Below are positions 1 through 8,372 of a stretch of DNA of 64,000 nt, piece after piece. The first letter of the stretch is position 1, and every line of letters starts with the position of its first letter. The notes under the pieces are model-generated. The model made no database searches. It saw only the letters and a program-made list of their open reading frames with translations, and had not been told where the DNA came from. This DNA comes from Phenylobacterium sp. (GTDB lineage Bacteria > Pseudomonadota > Alphaproteobacteria > Caulobacterales > Caulobacteraceae): NCBI GenBank assembly GCA_020402745.1, contig JADBYZ010000013.1, forward strand, positions 124,001 through 188,000. Direction: 5' to 3'. A program made the position numbers and the translations under genes.

Positions 1-689
1 GCCTTCCAGAGCTCTGACTTCACGGTCTTTAGGACAAACTCAGCGTGAGCGTCGCGCTCCGCCTCCGTAGAACGAGGGGCCAGGGGCCTGGGCCGTGCGC
101 CATAGTCTGACGCCACCTGGTCAGCGACCGCCCAGGTGCTGGCGACGACCGTCAGCTCAAGACCGCGCTCCCGCCCGCCGCAGAGCTCCAGGTAGACGGA
201 GGCCAGGAGCCGGGCATCGATAAGGGCGCCGTGTTTCTCCCGCTCGGAAAGCGAGATCTTGAACCTTTTGCAGAGGGCGTCGAGAGAGTTCTGCATGCCG
301 GGAAAGCGGCGGCGGGCGAGGGCCAGCGTATCCACCCAGCGCGGCTCAGGGATATCGGGCAGGCCGGCAAGGCCGAGCTCCCAGTTGACGAAGGCCCGGT
401 CGAAGGCCGCGTTGTGGGCCACGATCGGAGCCTCGCCTACGAAGTCCAGAAAGGCGCTGGCCACCTCTGGGTCCGCGAACCGGGGTTTGCCCCTCAGAAA
501 GGCGGCGGACAACCCATGGACCCTCTCGGCGTCGGCGGGCATGTCCCGCTCCGGATCGATATAGGTGTGAAAGCTTTTGCCCGTCGGCAGAAAGTCTTCG
601 ATCTCCAGGGCCGCGATCTCGACGAGCCTGTGGCCCAGGTGGGGCTCAAACCCTGTGGTCTCGGTGTCGAGGACGATCTCGCGCGCCAT
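1..689 (-). CDS. dnaQ: DNA polymerase III epsilon subunit (proofreading exonuclease), 3' end off the window
   Basis: The 3'-5' proofreading exonuclease of the replicative polymerase. All three DEDDh motifs are visible: ExoI DTETTG (D8, E10), ExoII HNAAFD with D97, and ExoIII H153/D158 in KHGALIDARLLA. About 229 codons are present. The family is usually 230-245 residues, so only a few C-terminal residues lie beyond base 1. The ATG lies 32 bp after the coaE stop, so it is probably the last or penultimate gene of the origin-proximal minus-strand operon. In Caulobacter this gene also sits between coaE and the dnaA side of the origin (synteny known; dnaA itself is not in the window). Confidence 0.95.
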   Translation of the reverse strand, partial: MAREIVLDTETTGFEPHLGHRLVEIAALEIEDFLPTGKSFHTYIDPERDMPADAERVHGLSAAFLRGKPRFADPEVASAFLDFVGEAPIVAHNAAFDRAFVNWELGLAGLPDIPEPRWVDTLALARRRFPGMQNSLDALCKRFKISLSEREKHGALIDARLLASVYLELCGGRERGLELTVVASTWAVADQVASDYGARPRPLAPRSTEAERDAHAEFVLKTVKSELWK

Positions 690-721
690 GAGAAGGGGAA
701 TGCCCTGTTTCGCTCCGGTCT

Positions 722-1345
722 TCAATCCGAAGCGGTGGCCCTTCGGGACTTCCAGGCGGGGTCACGGATCGCCTCCAGTACACAGCGTACGCTCTCTCGC
801 GCCGCCTCCAGGCCCCGGCCCGTATCAATCACAAAGTCCGCTCGCGCGCGCTTCTCTTGGTCGGGCGTTTGTCGGGCGAGGATGGCGTCGAGCCGCTCCG
901 GCGTCATCCCTTCCCTGGCGAGGACCCGGGCCCTCTGCACATCGGCAGGCGCGGTGACGACCACGACCGCGTCCATGTTCCGCTCGCCCCCTGTCTCGAA
1001 CAGCAAGGGGATGTCAAACACCAGAACGTCGGCGCCCAAAGCCTCGGCACGGCGGTGAAACTCCAGTCGGTCCCGGCCTAGGAGGGGATGGACCACCGCG
1101 TTCAGCCGGGTCATGGCCGCGTCATCACCCAGGACACGTCGTCGCAGGGCCTCGCGGTCGACAGCGCCATCACGGGTCACACCGGGAAAGGCGGCCTCCA
1201 ACGGCTCCACCGCCGCTCCGCCTTGCACGTAGAGGTCGGCGACGGCGGCGTCGGCGTCGTAAACCGGGACGCCGGCGTCCCGGAACATCTGGGCGGTGGT
1301 GGACTTGCCCATGCCGATGGAGCCGGTCAGGCCGATATGGATCAC
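722..1345 (-). CDS. coaE: Dephospho-CoA kinase
   Basis: Phosphorylates the 3'-hydroxyl of dephospho-CoA, the last step of coenzyme A synthesis, in the cytoplasm. The P-loop GSIGMGKS is at residues 8-15, followed by the CoaE-type DAD and VHPLL segments. The length of 207 residues is normal for the family. The start ATG overlaps the aroE stop (ATGA), indicating translational coupling. Part of the minus-strand operon leading away from the origin. Confidence 0.95.
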   Translation of the reverse strand: MIHIGLTGSIGMGKSTTAQMFRDAGVPVYDADAAVADLYVQGGAAVEPLEAAFPGVTRDGAVDREALRRRVLGDDAAMTRLNAVVHPLLGRDRLEFHRRAEALGADVLVFDIPLLFETGGERNMDAVVVVTAPADVQRARVLAREGMTPERLDAILARQTPDQEKRARADFVIDTGRGLEAARESVRCVLEAIRDPAWKSRRATASD

Positions 1346-2193
1346 GGAGCCTCTCCCAACAGACGAAGGACGCGCCCCCGCACGTCGGCGGCGGCGGGGG
1401 GCGGTTGGCCGAAAAAGGCCGTAAAGGCAGGTATGGCCTGGCCGATCAGCATGTCCAGGCCGTCGACAGTCCTAAGGCCTCGGGCGGCGGCGGCCTTAAG
1501 GAAGGGCGTGCGCAAGGGCCTGTAAGTCATGTCCATGGCGACAGCGGTGGTGGGCGCCCCTGAAAAGTCGGGCGGCGGCGGCGCGTCGGGTCCAAGTCCT
1601 GCGGAGCTGGCGTTGACCAGGGCGGCGGCTCCGGACAGAGCGTCGGGATCGGTGGTGTTCAGCGCCCTGACCCGGTCGCCGAAGCGTGCGGCCAAGTCCT
1701 CGGCCCGGGCGCGGGTCCGGTTGAGGAGGCGCACCTCTGGACATCCGGCCTCGAGGAAGGCGGCGACGGCCCCTCGCGCCGCGCCTCCGGCGCCGTAGAG
1801 GACCAGGGGTCCGCTGTCGGGGCGGAACCCCGGCGCCTGCCGGGCGAAGGCGTAGAGAAGGCCTTCTCCGTCCGTGTTGTCGGCGCTGACGGATCCGTCG
1901 GGGCCGAAGACCAGGACATTGGCTGCACCGGCGGCGTGCGCGCGGGCGCTGACCCGGTCAGCGGCGGCCAGGGCTTCGGTCTTGAAGGGCAAGGTCACGT
2001 TGATGCCGGCCAGGGTCCCGCCCCGGAGGCCGTCGACGAAGGCTCTGAAGCGGCCCGGCGCCAGACCGAAAGCCAGATAGGCCCCGTCCAGACCCGCGGC
2101 CTCCAGCCAGGCGTTGTGCAGGATCGGGCTCAACGAGTGGGAGATCGGGTTTCCCACCACTCCGGCCAGGCGCGTAGCGGCTGTCAGGTTCAT
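1342..2193 (-). CDS. aroE: Shikimate dehydrogenase (NADP+)
   Basis: Reduces 3-dehydroshikimate to shikimate in aromatic amino acid synthesis. The catalytic pair is visible: K71 in NVTLPFK and D107 in NTDGEG. The substrate-site serines are in [10 protein letters not shown] (residues 14-23). A Rossmann loop GAGGAARG lies near residue 135. Its 283 residues are typical. Both ends overlap neighbours by ATGA (maf upstream, coaE downstream), so it is embedded in a single transcript. Confidence 0.95.
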   Translation of the reverse strand: MNLTAATRLAGVVGNPISHSLSPILHNAWLEAAGLDGAYLAFGLAPGRFRAFVDGLRGGTLAGINVTLPFKTEALAAADRVSARAHAAGAANVLVFGPDGSVSADNTDGEGLLYAFARQAPGFRPDSGPLVLYGAGGAARGAVAAFLEAGCPEVRLLNRTRARAEDLAARFGDRVRALNTTDPDALSGAAALVNASSAGLGPDAPPPPDFSGAPTTAVAMDMTYRPLRTPFLKAAAARGLRTVDGLDMLIGQAIPAFTAFFGQPPPAAADVRGRVLRLLGEAP

Positions 2194-2789
2194 GGCGTCA
2201 AGACGCCCTCGCGACGGAGTAGCTCCAGGAGCCCGGTCAGCGGCAGTCCGAGGATGGTGAAATAGTCACCGCGAATCTCGGAGAAGAGCTGCACCCCCGG
2301 ACCCTCGAGCCGATAGGCGCCGACGGAAGACAGAGCCTCTTCGCCCTCCCCCGCAAGATAGGCCTCCAGGAAGGCGTCGCTGAAGGAGCGCATGATCAGC
2401 TCGGCGCTGGAAAGCGCTTCCCAGATGACAACGCCATCCCGGGCGGCGGCGACGGCGGCGTGCAGCCTGTGGGCGCGACCCCTCATGGCGCGTAATCGAT
2501 CGGCGGCCTCAGCGAGGCTGAGCGGCTTGTCGTGCAGGCGCCCCTCGAAATCGAGGGTCTGGTCTGCCCCGATGACCAAACCCGGACCCCGCCGCGAAAC
2601 TGCGAGGGCCTTTTCCCGCGCCAGCGCCGAAGCGACCTCGGCCGGCCCTGCGCCCCCCGCGAGGATCGCCGTCTTCAGCGCCGCCTCATCGACTCCGGAA
2701 TCGGCCGCTTCAAAGGACACGCCTGCGCCCCGGAGGAGGGCCGAGCGGGCGGCGCTCCGCGAGGCCAGGATGACGTCGGGAGGAGTCAT
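2190..2789 (-). CDS. maf: Maf-family nucleotide pyrophosphatase
   Basis: Maf/YceF/YhdE-type nucleoside triphosphate pyrophosphatase, a house-cleaning enzyme for non-canonical nucleotides (family knowledge; the exact substrate cannot be read). The conserved GADQTL motif with catalytic-type Asp at residue 76 is present. The N-terminal phosphate-binding motif, usually S-x-S-P-R-R, is diverged here to ASRSAARSALL. At 199 residues it is of normal size. ATGA overlaps on both sides place it in the PPDK regulator-maf-aroE-coaE operon. Confidence 0.92.
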   Translation of the reverse strand: MTPPDVILASRSAARSALLRGAGVSFEAADSGVDEAALKTAILAGGAGPAEVASALAREKALAVSRRGPGLVIGADQTLDFEGRLHDKPLSLAEAADRLRAMRGRAHRLHAAVAAARDGVVIWEALSSAELIMRSFSDAFLEAYLAGEGEEALSSVGAYRLEGPGVQLFSEIRGDYFTILGLPLTGLLELLRREGVLTP

Positions 2790-3634
2790 GGCGCTCCCTT
2801 CGCCGCAGGACGGGAGGTCTGCAGGAGATTGAGGACGGACGCGGCGGTCTCTTCGACCGAGCGGCGTGTCACGTCGATCACAGGCCAGCCCTGCCGTTCG
2901 TAAAGGCGGCGGGCCTGAACCACTTCCTCGCGGACCGCCTCGATATCCGTATAGGCGGTATCGCGGGACTCCTTGAGGGACAGGAGCCGGTTTCGGCGGA
3001 TCTGGATGAGCCGATCCGGCGAGATGGTCAGGCCCACGACAAGCGCCGACGACAACCGCGACAAGGCTTCGGGGACCGGCCGCCCCGGAACCAGGGGAAA
3101 GTTGGCGGCCCGCACGCCTCGGTGCGCCAGATAGATGCAGGTGGGGGTCTTTGAGGTCCGGGACACCCCGACAAGCACCACGTCGGCCTGGTCGAGCTCA
3201 GCACCCCCCTGGCCGTCATCGTGGCCGATAGCGTAGTTGAGGGCATCCATCCGGTTGAAGTAGTCGGTGTCGAGGGCGTGCTGCACGCCCACGCGCCGCG
3301 TCAAGGAAGCACCGAGATATCGGGAAAGCGCCGATACAAGGGGATCGAGGGCGGCGATACAGGGCATGTCCAGGCGCCGGCAACCCTCCTCCAGAGCGGT
3401 TCTGAGGCTGTCGTCGACAATGGTGTGCATGACGACGCCTGGCGCATCCTCGATATCCGCCAAAGCCCGCTCCAGCTGCCGAGGCGAACGGACGAGGGCG
3501 TAATAGTGCTCGATAGGCAGGACGTTTTCAAAGCGGGCGCAGACCGCCCGCGCCATGGCGTTGAGGGTCTCACCCGTGGAGTCGGAGACCAGGTGCACAT
3601 GGAAGTAGGTGGCGAATCTGCTGGCGACGGTCAT
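2786..3634 (-). CDS. Pyruvate, phosphate dikinase / PEP synthase regulatory protein (DUF299 kinase-phosphorylase)
   Basis: Bifunctional ADP-dependent kinase and Pi-dependent phosphorylase that switches PPDK or PEP synthase off and on by phosphorylating an active-site threonine (family function). The family P-loop GVSRTSKT is at residues 156-163, and the N-terminal LVSDSTGET signature is at about 15-23. Length of 282 residues is normal. It is the first gene of the minus-strand operon and its start borders the probable replication origin. Which dikinase it controls cannot be told here. Confidence 0.92.
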   Translation of the reverse strand: MTVASRFATYFHVHLVSDSTGETLNAMARAVCARFENVLPIEHYYALVRSPRQLERALADIEDAPGVVMHTIVDDSLRTALEEGCRRLDMPCIAALDPLVSALSRYLGASLTRRVGVQHALDTDYFNRMDALNYAIGHDDGQGGAELDQADVVLVGVSRTSKTPTCIYLAHRGVRAANFPLVPGRPVPEALSRLSSALVVGLTISPDRLIQIRRNRLLSLKESRDTAYTDIEAVREEVVQARRLYERQGWPVIDVTRRSVEETAASVLNLLQTSRPAAKGAP

Positions 3635-3846
3635 GCTGGTCGGGGGTTCTGGCGCGATCAGGGCGGGATCGCGAAGGTGGGGAAGGGTGCGGGGTTTTCT
3701 GGGGACAAACCTGTCGACCTCTTCTTAGCTCAACCGAGCGGGCGTGGGGAGAAAAGCGCGAAGGTCCCTCCCGACCGGCGGTCGGCTGTGGGAAGGCAGG
3801 GGAAAGCGCCGGGTTTCGTCACCAGAACCTTCCCGTGTGGGCGGTC

Positions 3847-3861
3847 TTATTTCAGGTTTAA
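3847..3861. promoter_or_regulatory. CtrA-binding-type box in the putative origin
   Basis: TTAT followed by seven bases and TTAA, a 7/8 match to the CtrA consensus TTAA-N7-TTAA. In Caulobacter, CtrA bound at such boxes silences the origin in swarmer cells. I could clearly find only one such box here, whereas C. crescentus Cori has several. Confidence 0.6.
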
Positions 3862-3895
3862 GGAAAACCCTGCGGAAATGTCAGCGCCCCTTCGG

Positions 3896-3904
3896 ACATC
3901 CACA
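3896..3904 (+). promoter_or_regulatory. Candidate DnaA box
   Basis: ACATCCACA matches the DnaA box TTATCCACA at 7 of 9 positions. It sits inside a near-palindrome, GGACATCC-ACA-GGATGTGTCC (3893-3913). Confidence 0.5.
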
Positions 3905-3946
3905 GGATGTGTCCTGATATTTTGTTTTATTCCAAATGGTTAGTCG

Positions 3947-3955
3947 TATTCCACA
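3947..3955 (+). promoter_or_regulatory. Candidate DnaA box at the edge of the AT-rich core
   Basis: TATTCCACA matches TTATCCACA at 7 of 9 positions and directly follows the AT-rich stretch at 3914-3950, the natural candidate for the unwinding element. Confidence 0.45.
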
Positions 3956-4156
3956 GGCGTTCTGTCGCCCGAACCCACTGTGTGTGAAGGTTTGGTGATA
4001 CGCTGGGGGAAATCCTCGGCGATCTGCGATCCTCCCCAAGTTTGCGGCCCCCTATCACTACCTCCACCCAAAAAAGAAACTTGTATTGTGAAGGACAGGT
4101 GCCAGCTTTTCGCCATGACGCTTGAGCCCGACGAGGGGGCAGGGTTTAAGGGCCTC

Positions 4157-5188
4157 ATGACTGAGGCTCCCAGACCCAAACTTCTCCGAACCCTGGCAGG
4201 CGAGGCCTTTGAGCGCCCGCCGGTCTGGTTCATGCGCCAGGCAGGGCGATCCTTACCTGAGTACCGGGAGCTCAGAACCCGGGCGAAGGACTTCCTGGCC
4301 TTCTGCTACGATCCGGAAATGGCCGCCGAGGCAACGCTCCAGCCTATGCGGCGCTTTCCCTTTGACGCGGCCATTGTCTTTGCGGACATCCTGCTGATCC
4401 CCCAGGCCCTGGGCCAGGAGGTCTGGTTCGAGGCAGGCGAGGGTCCCCGGCTCGGGCCTCTCCCTGAGGTCGCCGCACTGGTTGGGGAGATCGAGGCGTC
4501 CACCGGCCGCCTGGCTTCCATCGGCGAGACCCTCTCTCGGGTCAGAGCGGCTCTGGAGCCCGAACGGGCGTTGATCGGCTTCGCCGGGGCGCCTTGGACT
4601 GTGGCCACCTACATGATCGAAGGCCGGGGTTCGGACCGGTCCGGCGCGCGCGCTTTTGCGTACTCTGAGGCGGACCGCCTGGACCAGATCCTGGAAGTGC
4701 TGGTCGAGGCGACCGCCCGCTACTTGGTTCTCCAGGCCCGCAGCGGCGCTCAGGTGCTGAAACTCTTTGAGAGCTGGGCGGAAGGACTGGCTGAGGATGT
4801 TTTCCAGCGTGTCGTGATCCAGCCGCACCGAGAGATCATCCGGCGGGTTCGCGCCGCGGGCGTGGAGGCGCCATTTATCGGTTTCCCACGTGGCGCCGGC
4901 GCCTTGGTGGATATCTACGCCGACGCCGTTCCGGTCCAGGCTGTGGGACTCGACACCCAGGCGACTCTGGCCCAGGGGCGCAGGATCCAGGCAGGGGGAA
5001 AAGCCATCCAGGGGGCTCTTGACAACCTGCTCTTGCGGGCGGGCGGGCCAGCTATGGACGCCCGGATTGACGCCCTTATCGAGGGCTGGAAAAGGGGCCC
5101 CTACATCTTCAACCTCGGCCACGGCGTTCTTCCAGATACGCCGGTCGCTCACATCGAGCGCGCTGTCAGGAGGATCACAGGCATATGA
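4157..5188 (+). CDS. hemE: Uroporphyrinogen decarboxylase
   Basis: Converts uroporphyrinogen III to coproporphyrinogen III in haem synthesis. The hallmark N-terminal motif PVWFMRQAGRSLPEYR is present, as is the C-terminal FNLGHGV segment. The ATG at 4157 gives MTEAPRPKLLRTL and 343 residues, the normal family size. An in-frame opening extends upstream to 3980 but adds 59 residues of low-complexity sequence running into the origin, so I reject it. hemH follows with an ATGA overlap. A half CtrA box (TTAA at 4146-4149) lies just before the start. Confidence 0.95.
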   Translation: MTEAPRPKLLRTLAGEAFERPPVWFMRQAGRSLPEYRELRTRAKDFLAFCYDPEMAAEATLQPMRRFPFDAAIVFADILLIPQALGQEVWFEAGEGPRLGPLPEVAALVGEIEASTGRLASIGETLSRVRAALEPERALIGFAGAPWTVATYMIEGRGSDRSGARAFAYSEADRLDQILEVLVEATARYLVLQARSGAQVLKLFESWAEGLAEDVFQRVVIQPHREIIRRVRAAGVEAPFIGFPRGAGALVDIYADAVPVQAVGLDTQATLAQGRRIQAGGKAIQGALDNLLLRAGGPAMDARIDALIEGWKRGPYIFNLGHGVLPDTPVAHIERAVRRITGI

Positions 5189-6231
5189 CCCGCCTCGCCG
5201 TCGTCTTGTTCAACCTGGGCGGCCCGGATGGCCCCGACGCCGTCCGGCCCTTTCTGTTCAACCTTTTCAAGGATCCTGCGATCATCGGCGCCCCGGCCCC
5301 GGTTCGCTATCCGCTGGCCGCCTTCATCTCCGCCACACGCGCGAAGGGGGCTCGGGCGAACTATGCCCTGATGGGTGGGGGCTCTCCTATCCTCCCGGAG
5401 ACGCGTCGACAGGCTGAGGCCCTGGAGGCGGAGCTGGCCCGTCTGCGGCCCGGACAGGAGAGCCGCGTGTTCATCGCCATGCGCTACTGGAAGCCCTTCG
5501 CCGCCCAGACGGCGATCGAGGTGGCCGCTTGGGAACCGGATGAGATTGTCCTCCTGCCGCTTTATCCGCAGTTCTCCACCACGACGACCGCTTCGTCCCT
5601 CAAGGACTGGTCACTGGCGTACAAGGGGCCAGGCCAAAGCCGGGCCATCTGCTGCTATCCGACCTCCTCAGGTCTTGCCGAGGCGCACGCCCGAGCCATC
5701 CGGGAGGTCTGGGTAAGCGCCGGCAAGCCAGCTGGCGTGCGGCTCCTGTTCTCGGCCCACGGGCTTCCCGAGAAGGTCGTCAAGGACGGAGACCCCTACC
5801 AGGCTCAGATAGAGGCCACGGTCGCTTCGGTCGCACGTCTTCTGCCGGAATTCACGGACTGGGGGATCAGCTATCAGAGCCGGGTCGGCCCGCTGAAATG
5901 GATCGGCCCGTCCACGGATGACGAGATTCGGCGGGCCGGGGCGGAGGGTCTTGGCGTCTTGGTCTCGCCCATCGCCTTTGTATCCGAACACGTCGAGACC
6001 CTCGTCGAGCTGGACCATGAGTATGCGGAGTTGGCGGAGGCGTCGGGTTGCCCTGTCTGGCTCCGCGCCTCCGCTCCGGGGACAGATCCGGCCTTCATTG
6101 CGGCCCTTGGGGATGCCGTTACCACCGCTCTGACCCGGGACGGGGGTACGGCGCCGGATGGGGATTGGTCCTGCCCCGCAGCCCATGCCCGCTGTCCGTG
6201 CCGGGACCGAAACGCCGGTGCCCGCCGATGA
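5185..6231 (+). CDS. hemH: Ferrochelatase, probably with a [2Fe-2S] cluster
   Basis: Inserts Fe2+ into protoporphyrin IX, the final haem step. The catalytic His is in FSAHGLPEKVV (H192), with the downstream acidic motif SEHVETLVELDHEY (268-280). Length 348. The C-terminus carries C330-x6-C337-x-C339, plus C156/C157 in the body. This arrangement matches the cysteine set that ligates a [2Fe-2S] cluster in the C. crescentus enzyme (established for that protein; inferred here). Overlaps hemE and hemJ by ATGA at each end, so hemE-H-J are translationally coupled. Confidence 0.95.
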   Translation: MTRLAVVLFNLGGPDGPDAVRPFLFNLFKDPAIIGAPAPVRYPLAAFISATRAKGARANYALMGGGSPILPETRRQAEALEAELARLRPGQESRVFIAMRYWKPFAAQTAIEVAAWEPDEIVLLPLYPQFSTTTTASSLKDWSLAYKGPGQSRAICCYPTSSGLAEAHARAIREVWVSAGKPAGVRLLFSAHGLPEKVVKDGDPYQAQIEATVASVARLLPEFTDWGISYQSRVGPLKWIGPSTDDEIRRAGAEGLGVLVSPIAFVSEHVETLVELDHEYAELAEASGCPVWLRASAPGTDPAFIAALGDAVTTALTRDGGTAPDGDWSCPAAHARCPCRDRNAGARR

Positions 6232-6683
6232 ACCTCTATGACCTTCTTCGGGGGCTTCATATCCTGGCGGTCATCGCCTGGATGGCGGGGATTCTGTACC
6301 TGCCGCGACTCTTCGCCTACCACGCCGACGTCGAGCCCGGCTCGGAAATGGACCGGACGTTCCAGGTCATGGAGCTGAAACTCTACCGGATCATCATGGG
6401 GCCGGCGATGGTCGTGTCCTTTCTGCTGGGGCTCGCGCTGATCTGGGTGGACGCGACGGCCCGGCTGGGCGGTTGGGACTTTCTCCTGACACCCTGGATG
6501 CTCGCCAAACTGGCCGGCGTGGTCTTTCTGCTCGGTTGGCACCATTTCTTGGGCGCAGCACGCAAGCGTTTCGCCGCCGGCACGAACACGCGCTCGAGCA
6601 GGTTCTGGAGAGCGACCAACGAGCTTCCCTTCCTCGCCGCCATCGTAATGGTTCTGGCCGTTACGCTGGAGTTCGGCGGCTGA
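6228..6683 (+). CDS. hemJ: Protoporphyrinogen IX oxidase HemJ (membrane)
   Basis: Oxidises protoporphyrinogen IX to protoporphyrin IX in the inner membrane; HemJ replaces HemG/HemY-type enzymes in many alphaproteobacteria. The chosen ATG overlaps the hemH stop (ATGA) and gives 151 residues, MNLYDLLRGLHILAV. Four hydrophobic segments are visible (about 5-25, 53-73, 90-104, 132-150). Conserved histidines occur at H11 and in LGWHHFLG. Its place between hemH and rho fits the haem operon. The longer upstream reading is rejected because it overlaps hemH by 180 bases. Confidence 0.92.
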   Translation: MNLYDLLRGLHILAVIAWMAGILYLPRLFAYHADVEPGSEMDRTFQVMELKLYRIIMGPAMVVSFLLGLALIWVDATARLGGWDFLLTPWMLAKLAGVVFLLGWHHFLGAARKRFAAGTNTRSSRFWRATNELPFLAAIVMVLAVTLEFGG

Positions 6684-6839
6684 GCTTCCCTGTTCGGCGG
6701 TGCTTGACCCGCCCCGGAGAGTGTGGTTCCGCTTCCGGCATCGGATTCCGGCCCTGCCGGGGCCCGATCCCGCCTCCCACCGGGGCTGCGAGGGCGCAAG
6801 GCGCCTCGCCGGATCCCGGTCCTGAAAAAGATTGATTTG

Positions 6840-6920
6840 ATGCGGACGCCGAAGCGCGTCCTGGCTGGCGCAGGGGAGTCCTGCGTCCGCTCTGGAAACC
6901 CGAAAGATACCGATGTCTGA
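6840..6920 (+). other. Possible leader ORF in the rho upstream region
   Basis: The 229-bp gap upstream of rho contains a 26-codon ORF ([13 protein letters not shown]...) whose stop falls 8 bases inside the rho start. Such an arrangement could couple leader translation to rho expression, as rho genes are often autoregulated through their leaders. There is no homology to support it and no clear ribosome binding site, so this is a weak candidate. The rest of the gap shows only GC-rich partial inverted repeats around 6748-6782. Confidence 0.2.
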
Positions 6921-8322
6921 CGACCATACGCCGCAGGACGCCGCCGACCTCGTCGAGGCCATTGAAGACGCGAGCTTGGGCCTTGGAGCCGGCGAAGACG
7001 CCAGTGGCGAGGATGATGAGCCCACCCAGGCTGCGCAAGCGATCGCCGCCATGGGCCTGTCCCGGATGTCCCTTCAGGAGCTGAAGGACAAATCTCCCGC
7101 CGATCTCCTCAGCTTTGCCGAGACCCTGGAGATCGAGAACGCGAACTCCATGCGAAAGCAGGACATGATGTTCGCCATCCTCAAGGTCCTGGCCGAGGAG
7201 GGGGTGGAGATCTCCGGCTCCGGCACCATGGAGGTTCTGCCCGACGGGTTCGGCTTCCTGCGCTCGCCAGAGGCCAACTATCTGCCTGGCCCCGACGACA
7301 TCTATGTCAGCCCCTCTCAGATCCGGAAGTTTGGCCTGCGCACTGGGGACACCGTGGATGGCGGTGTCCGCGCCCCCCGCGAGGGCGAGCGGTATTTCGC
7401 CCTGGTGAAGGTCGACCAGATCAACTTTGAGCCGCCCGAGAACGTTCGACACAAGGTTCTGTTCGACAACCTGACCCCGCTCTATCCGCAGGAGCGGCTG
7501 AGGATGGAAATGGAGGATCCGACGCTGAAGGATCGCTCCGGCCGGGTCATCGATATCGTGTCCCCCCTCGGCAAGGGGCAGCGCTGCCTGATCGTCGCCC
7601 CGCCCCGGGTCGGCAAGACGATCATGATGCAGAACATCGCCAAGGCGATCGCGGCCAATCATCCCGAGTGTTACCTCATCGTCCTCCTGGTGGACGAGCG
7701 GCCTGAAGAAGTGACCGACATGCAGAGGACCGTGAAGGGGGAGGTGATCGCCTCGACCTTCGATGAGCCGGCCCAGAGGCACGTCCAGGTGGCGGAGATG
7801 GTCATCGAGAAGGCCAAGCGCCTGGTTGAGCACAAGCGCGACGTCGTGATCCTTCTGGACAACATCACCCGTCTCGGTCGGGCCTACAACACCACCGTGC
7901 CCTCCTCGGGCAAGGTGCTGACCGGTGGTGTCGACGCCAACGCCCTCCAGCGCCCGAAGCGCTTTTTCGGCGCCGCGCGGAACATTGAGGAGGGCGGCTC
8001 CCTGACCATCATCTCCACCGCCCTGATCGACACAGGCAGCCGGATGGACGAGGTGATCTTCGAGGAGTTCAAGGGCACCGGGAACTCGGAAATCGTCCTG
8101 GACCGGAAGGTGGCGGACAAGCGGATCTACCCGGCCATCGATATCCTGAAGTCCGGCACCCGGAAGGACGAGCTCATCACGCCCCCGGGGCAGCTGGCCA
8201 AAACCCATGTCTTGCGCAGGATTCTGGCGCCCATGGGGGCCCAGGACGCGATCGAGTTCCTCCTCGACAAGCTCCGCCAGTCCAAGAACAACGACGACTT
8301 CTTCCAGTCCATGAACACCTGA
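6913..8322 (+). CDS. rho: Transcription termination factor Rho
   Basis: Hexameric RNA helicase/ATPase that terminates transcription. A Rho N-terminal helical domain lies at about 52-90, a cold-shock-like RNA-binding domain at about 100-170, and the RecA-type motor with Walker A APPRVGKT at 229-236 and the [16 protein letters not shown] region. At 469 residues it is about 50 longer than E. coli Rho because of an acidic N-terminal extension (residues 1-50). The ATG is preceded by GAAAGATACCG rather than a strong ribosome site. A parS site lies 14 bp downstream. Confidence 0.97.
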   Translation: MSDDHTPQDAADLVEAIEDASLGLGAGEDASGEDDEPTQAAQAIAAMGLSRMSLQELKDKSPADLLSFAETLEIENANSMRKQDMMFAILKVLAEEGVEISGSGTMEVLPDGFGFLRSPEANYLPGPDDIYVSPSQIRKFGLRTGDTVDGGVRAPREGERYFALVKVDQINFEPPENVRHKVLFDNLTPLYPQERLRMEMEDPTLKDRSGRVIDIVSPLGKGQRCLIVAPPRVGKTIMMQNIAKAIAANHPECYLIVLLVDERPEEVTDMQRTVKGEVIASTFDEPAQRHVQVAEMVIEKAKRLVEHKRDVVILLDNITRLGRAYNTTVPSSGKVLTGGVDANALQRPKRFFGAARNIEEGGSLTIISTALIDTGSRMDEVIFEEFKGTGNSEIVLDRKVADKRIYPAIDILKSGTRKDELITPPGQLAKTHVLRRILAPMGAQDAIEFLLDKLRQSKNNDDFFQSMNT

Positions 8323-8336
8323 GCGGCGGGGGCCGG

Positions 8337-8352
8337 TGTTTCACGTGAAACA
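8337..8352. other. parS: parS centromere site (origin-proximal copy)
   Basis: Exact 16-bp palindrome TGTTTCACGTGAAACA, identical to the canonical ParB-binding parS. Here the symmetry extends to 26 bp (8332-8357). It lies between the convergent rho and qor genes, about 4.2 kb from the putative origin. parA-parB are 6-7 kb further on. Confidence 0.95.
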
Positions 8353-8372
8353 CCGGCGAACCGGACCTGGAT

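Larger units (their letters stand above)
3635..4156. other. Probable chromosomal replication origin (oriC / Cori) between the PPDK regulator gene and hemE
   Basis: A 522-bp gap without a convincing gene between divergently transcribed operons. In Caulobacter crescentus the experimentally defined origin lies immediately beside hemE, and the flanking order here is the same. In the sequence I see an AT-rich core (about 3914-3950) in an otherwise GC-rich window, two 7/9 matches to the DnaA box TTATCCACA, and one CtrA-type TTAT-N7-TTAA box. Flanking genes point outward on both sides, co-directional with forks leaving the gap. The hemE promoter must also lie here. Function is inferred; no origin assay or GC-skew calculation was possible. 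Confidence 0.8.

Noticed and set aside
3980-4156. N-terminal extension of HemE into the origin gap
   Set aside because: The extra 59 residues do not resemble HemE, and the protein from 4157 already has family length.
8332-8357. Palindrome after rho as an ordinary terminator
   Set aside because: It matches parS exactly and lacks a T-run; a role in termination may be secondary.
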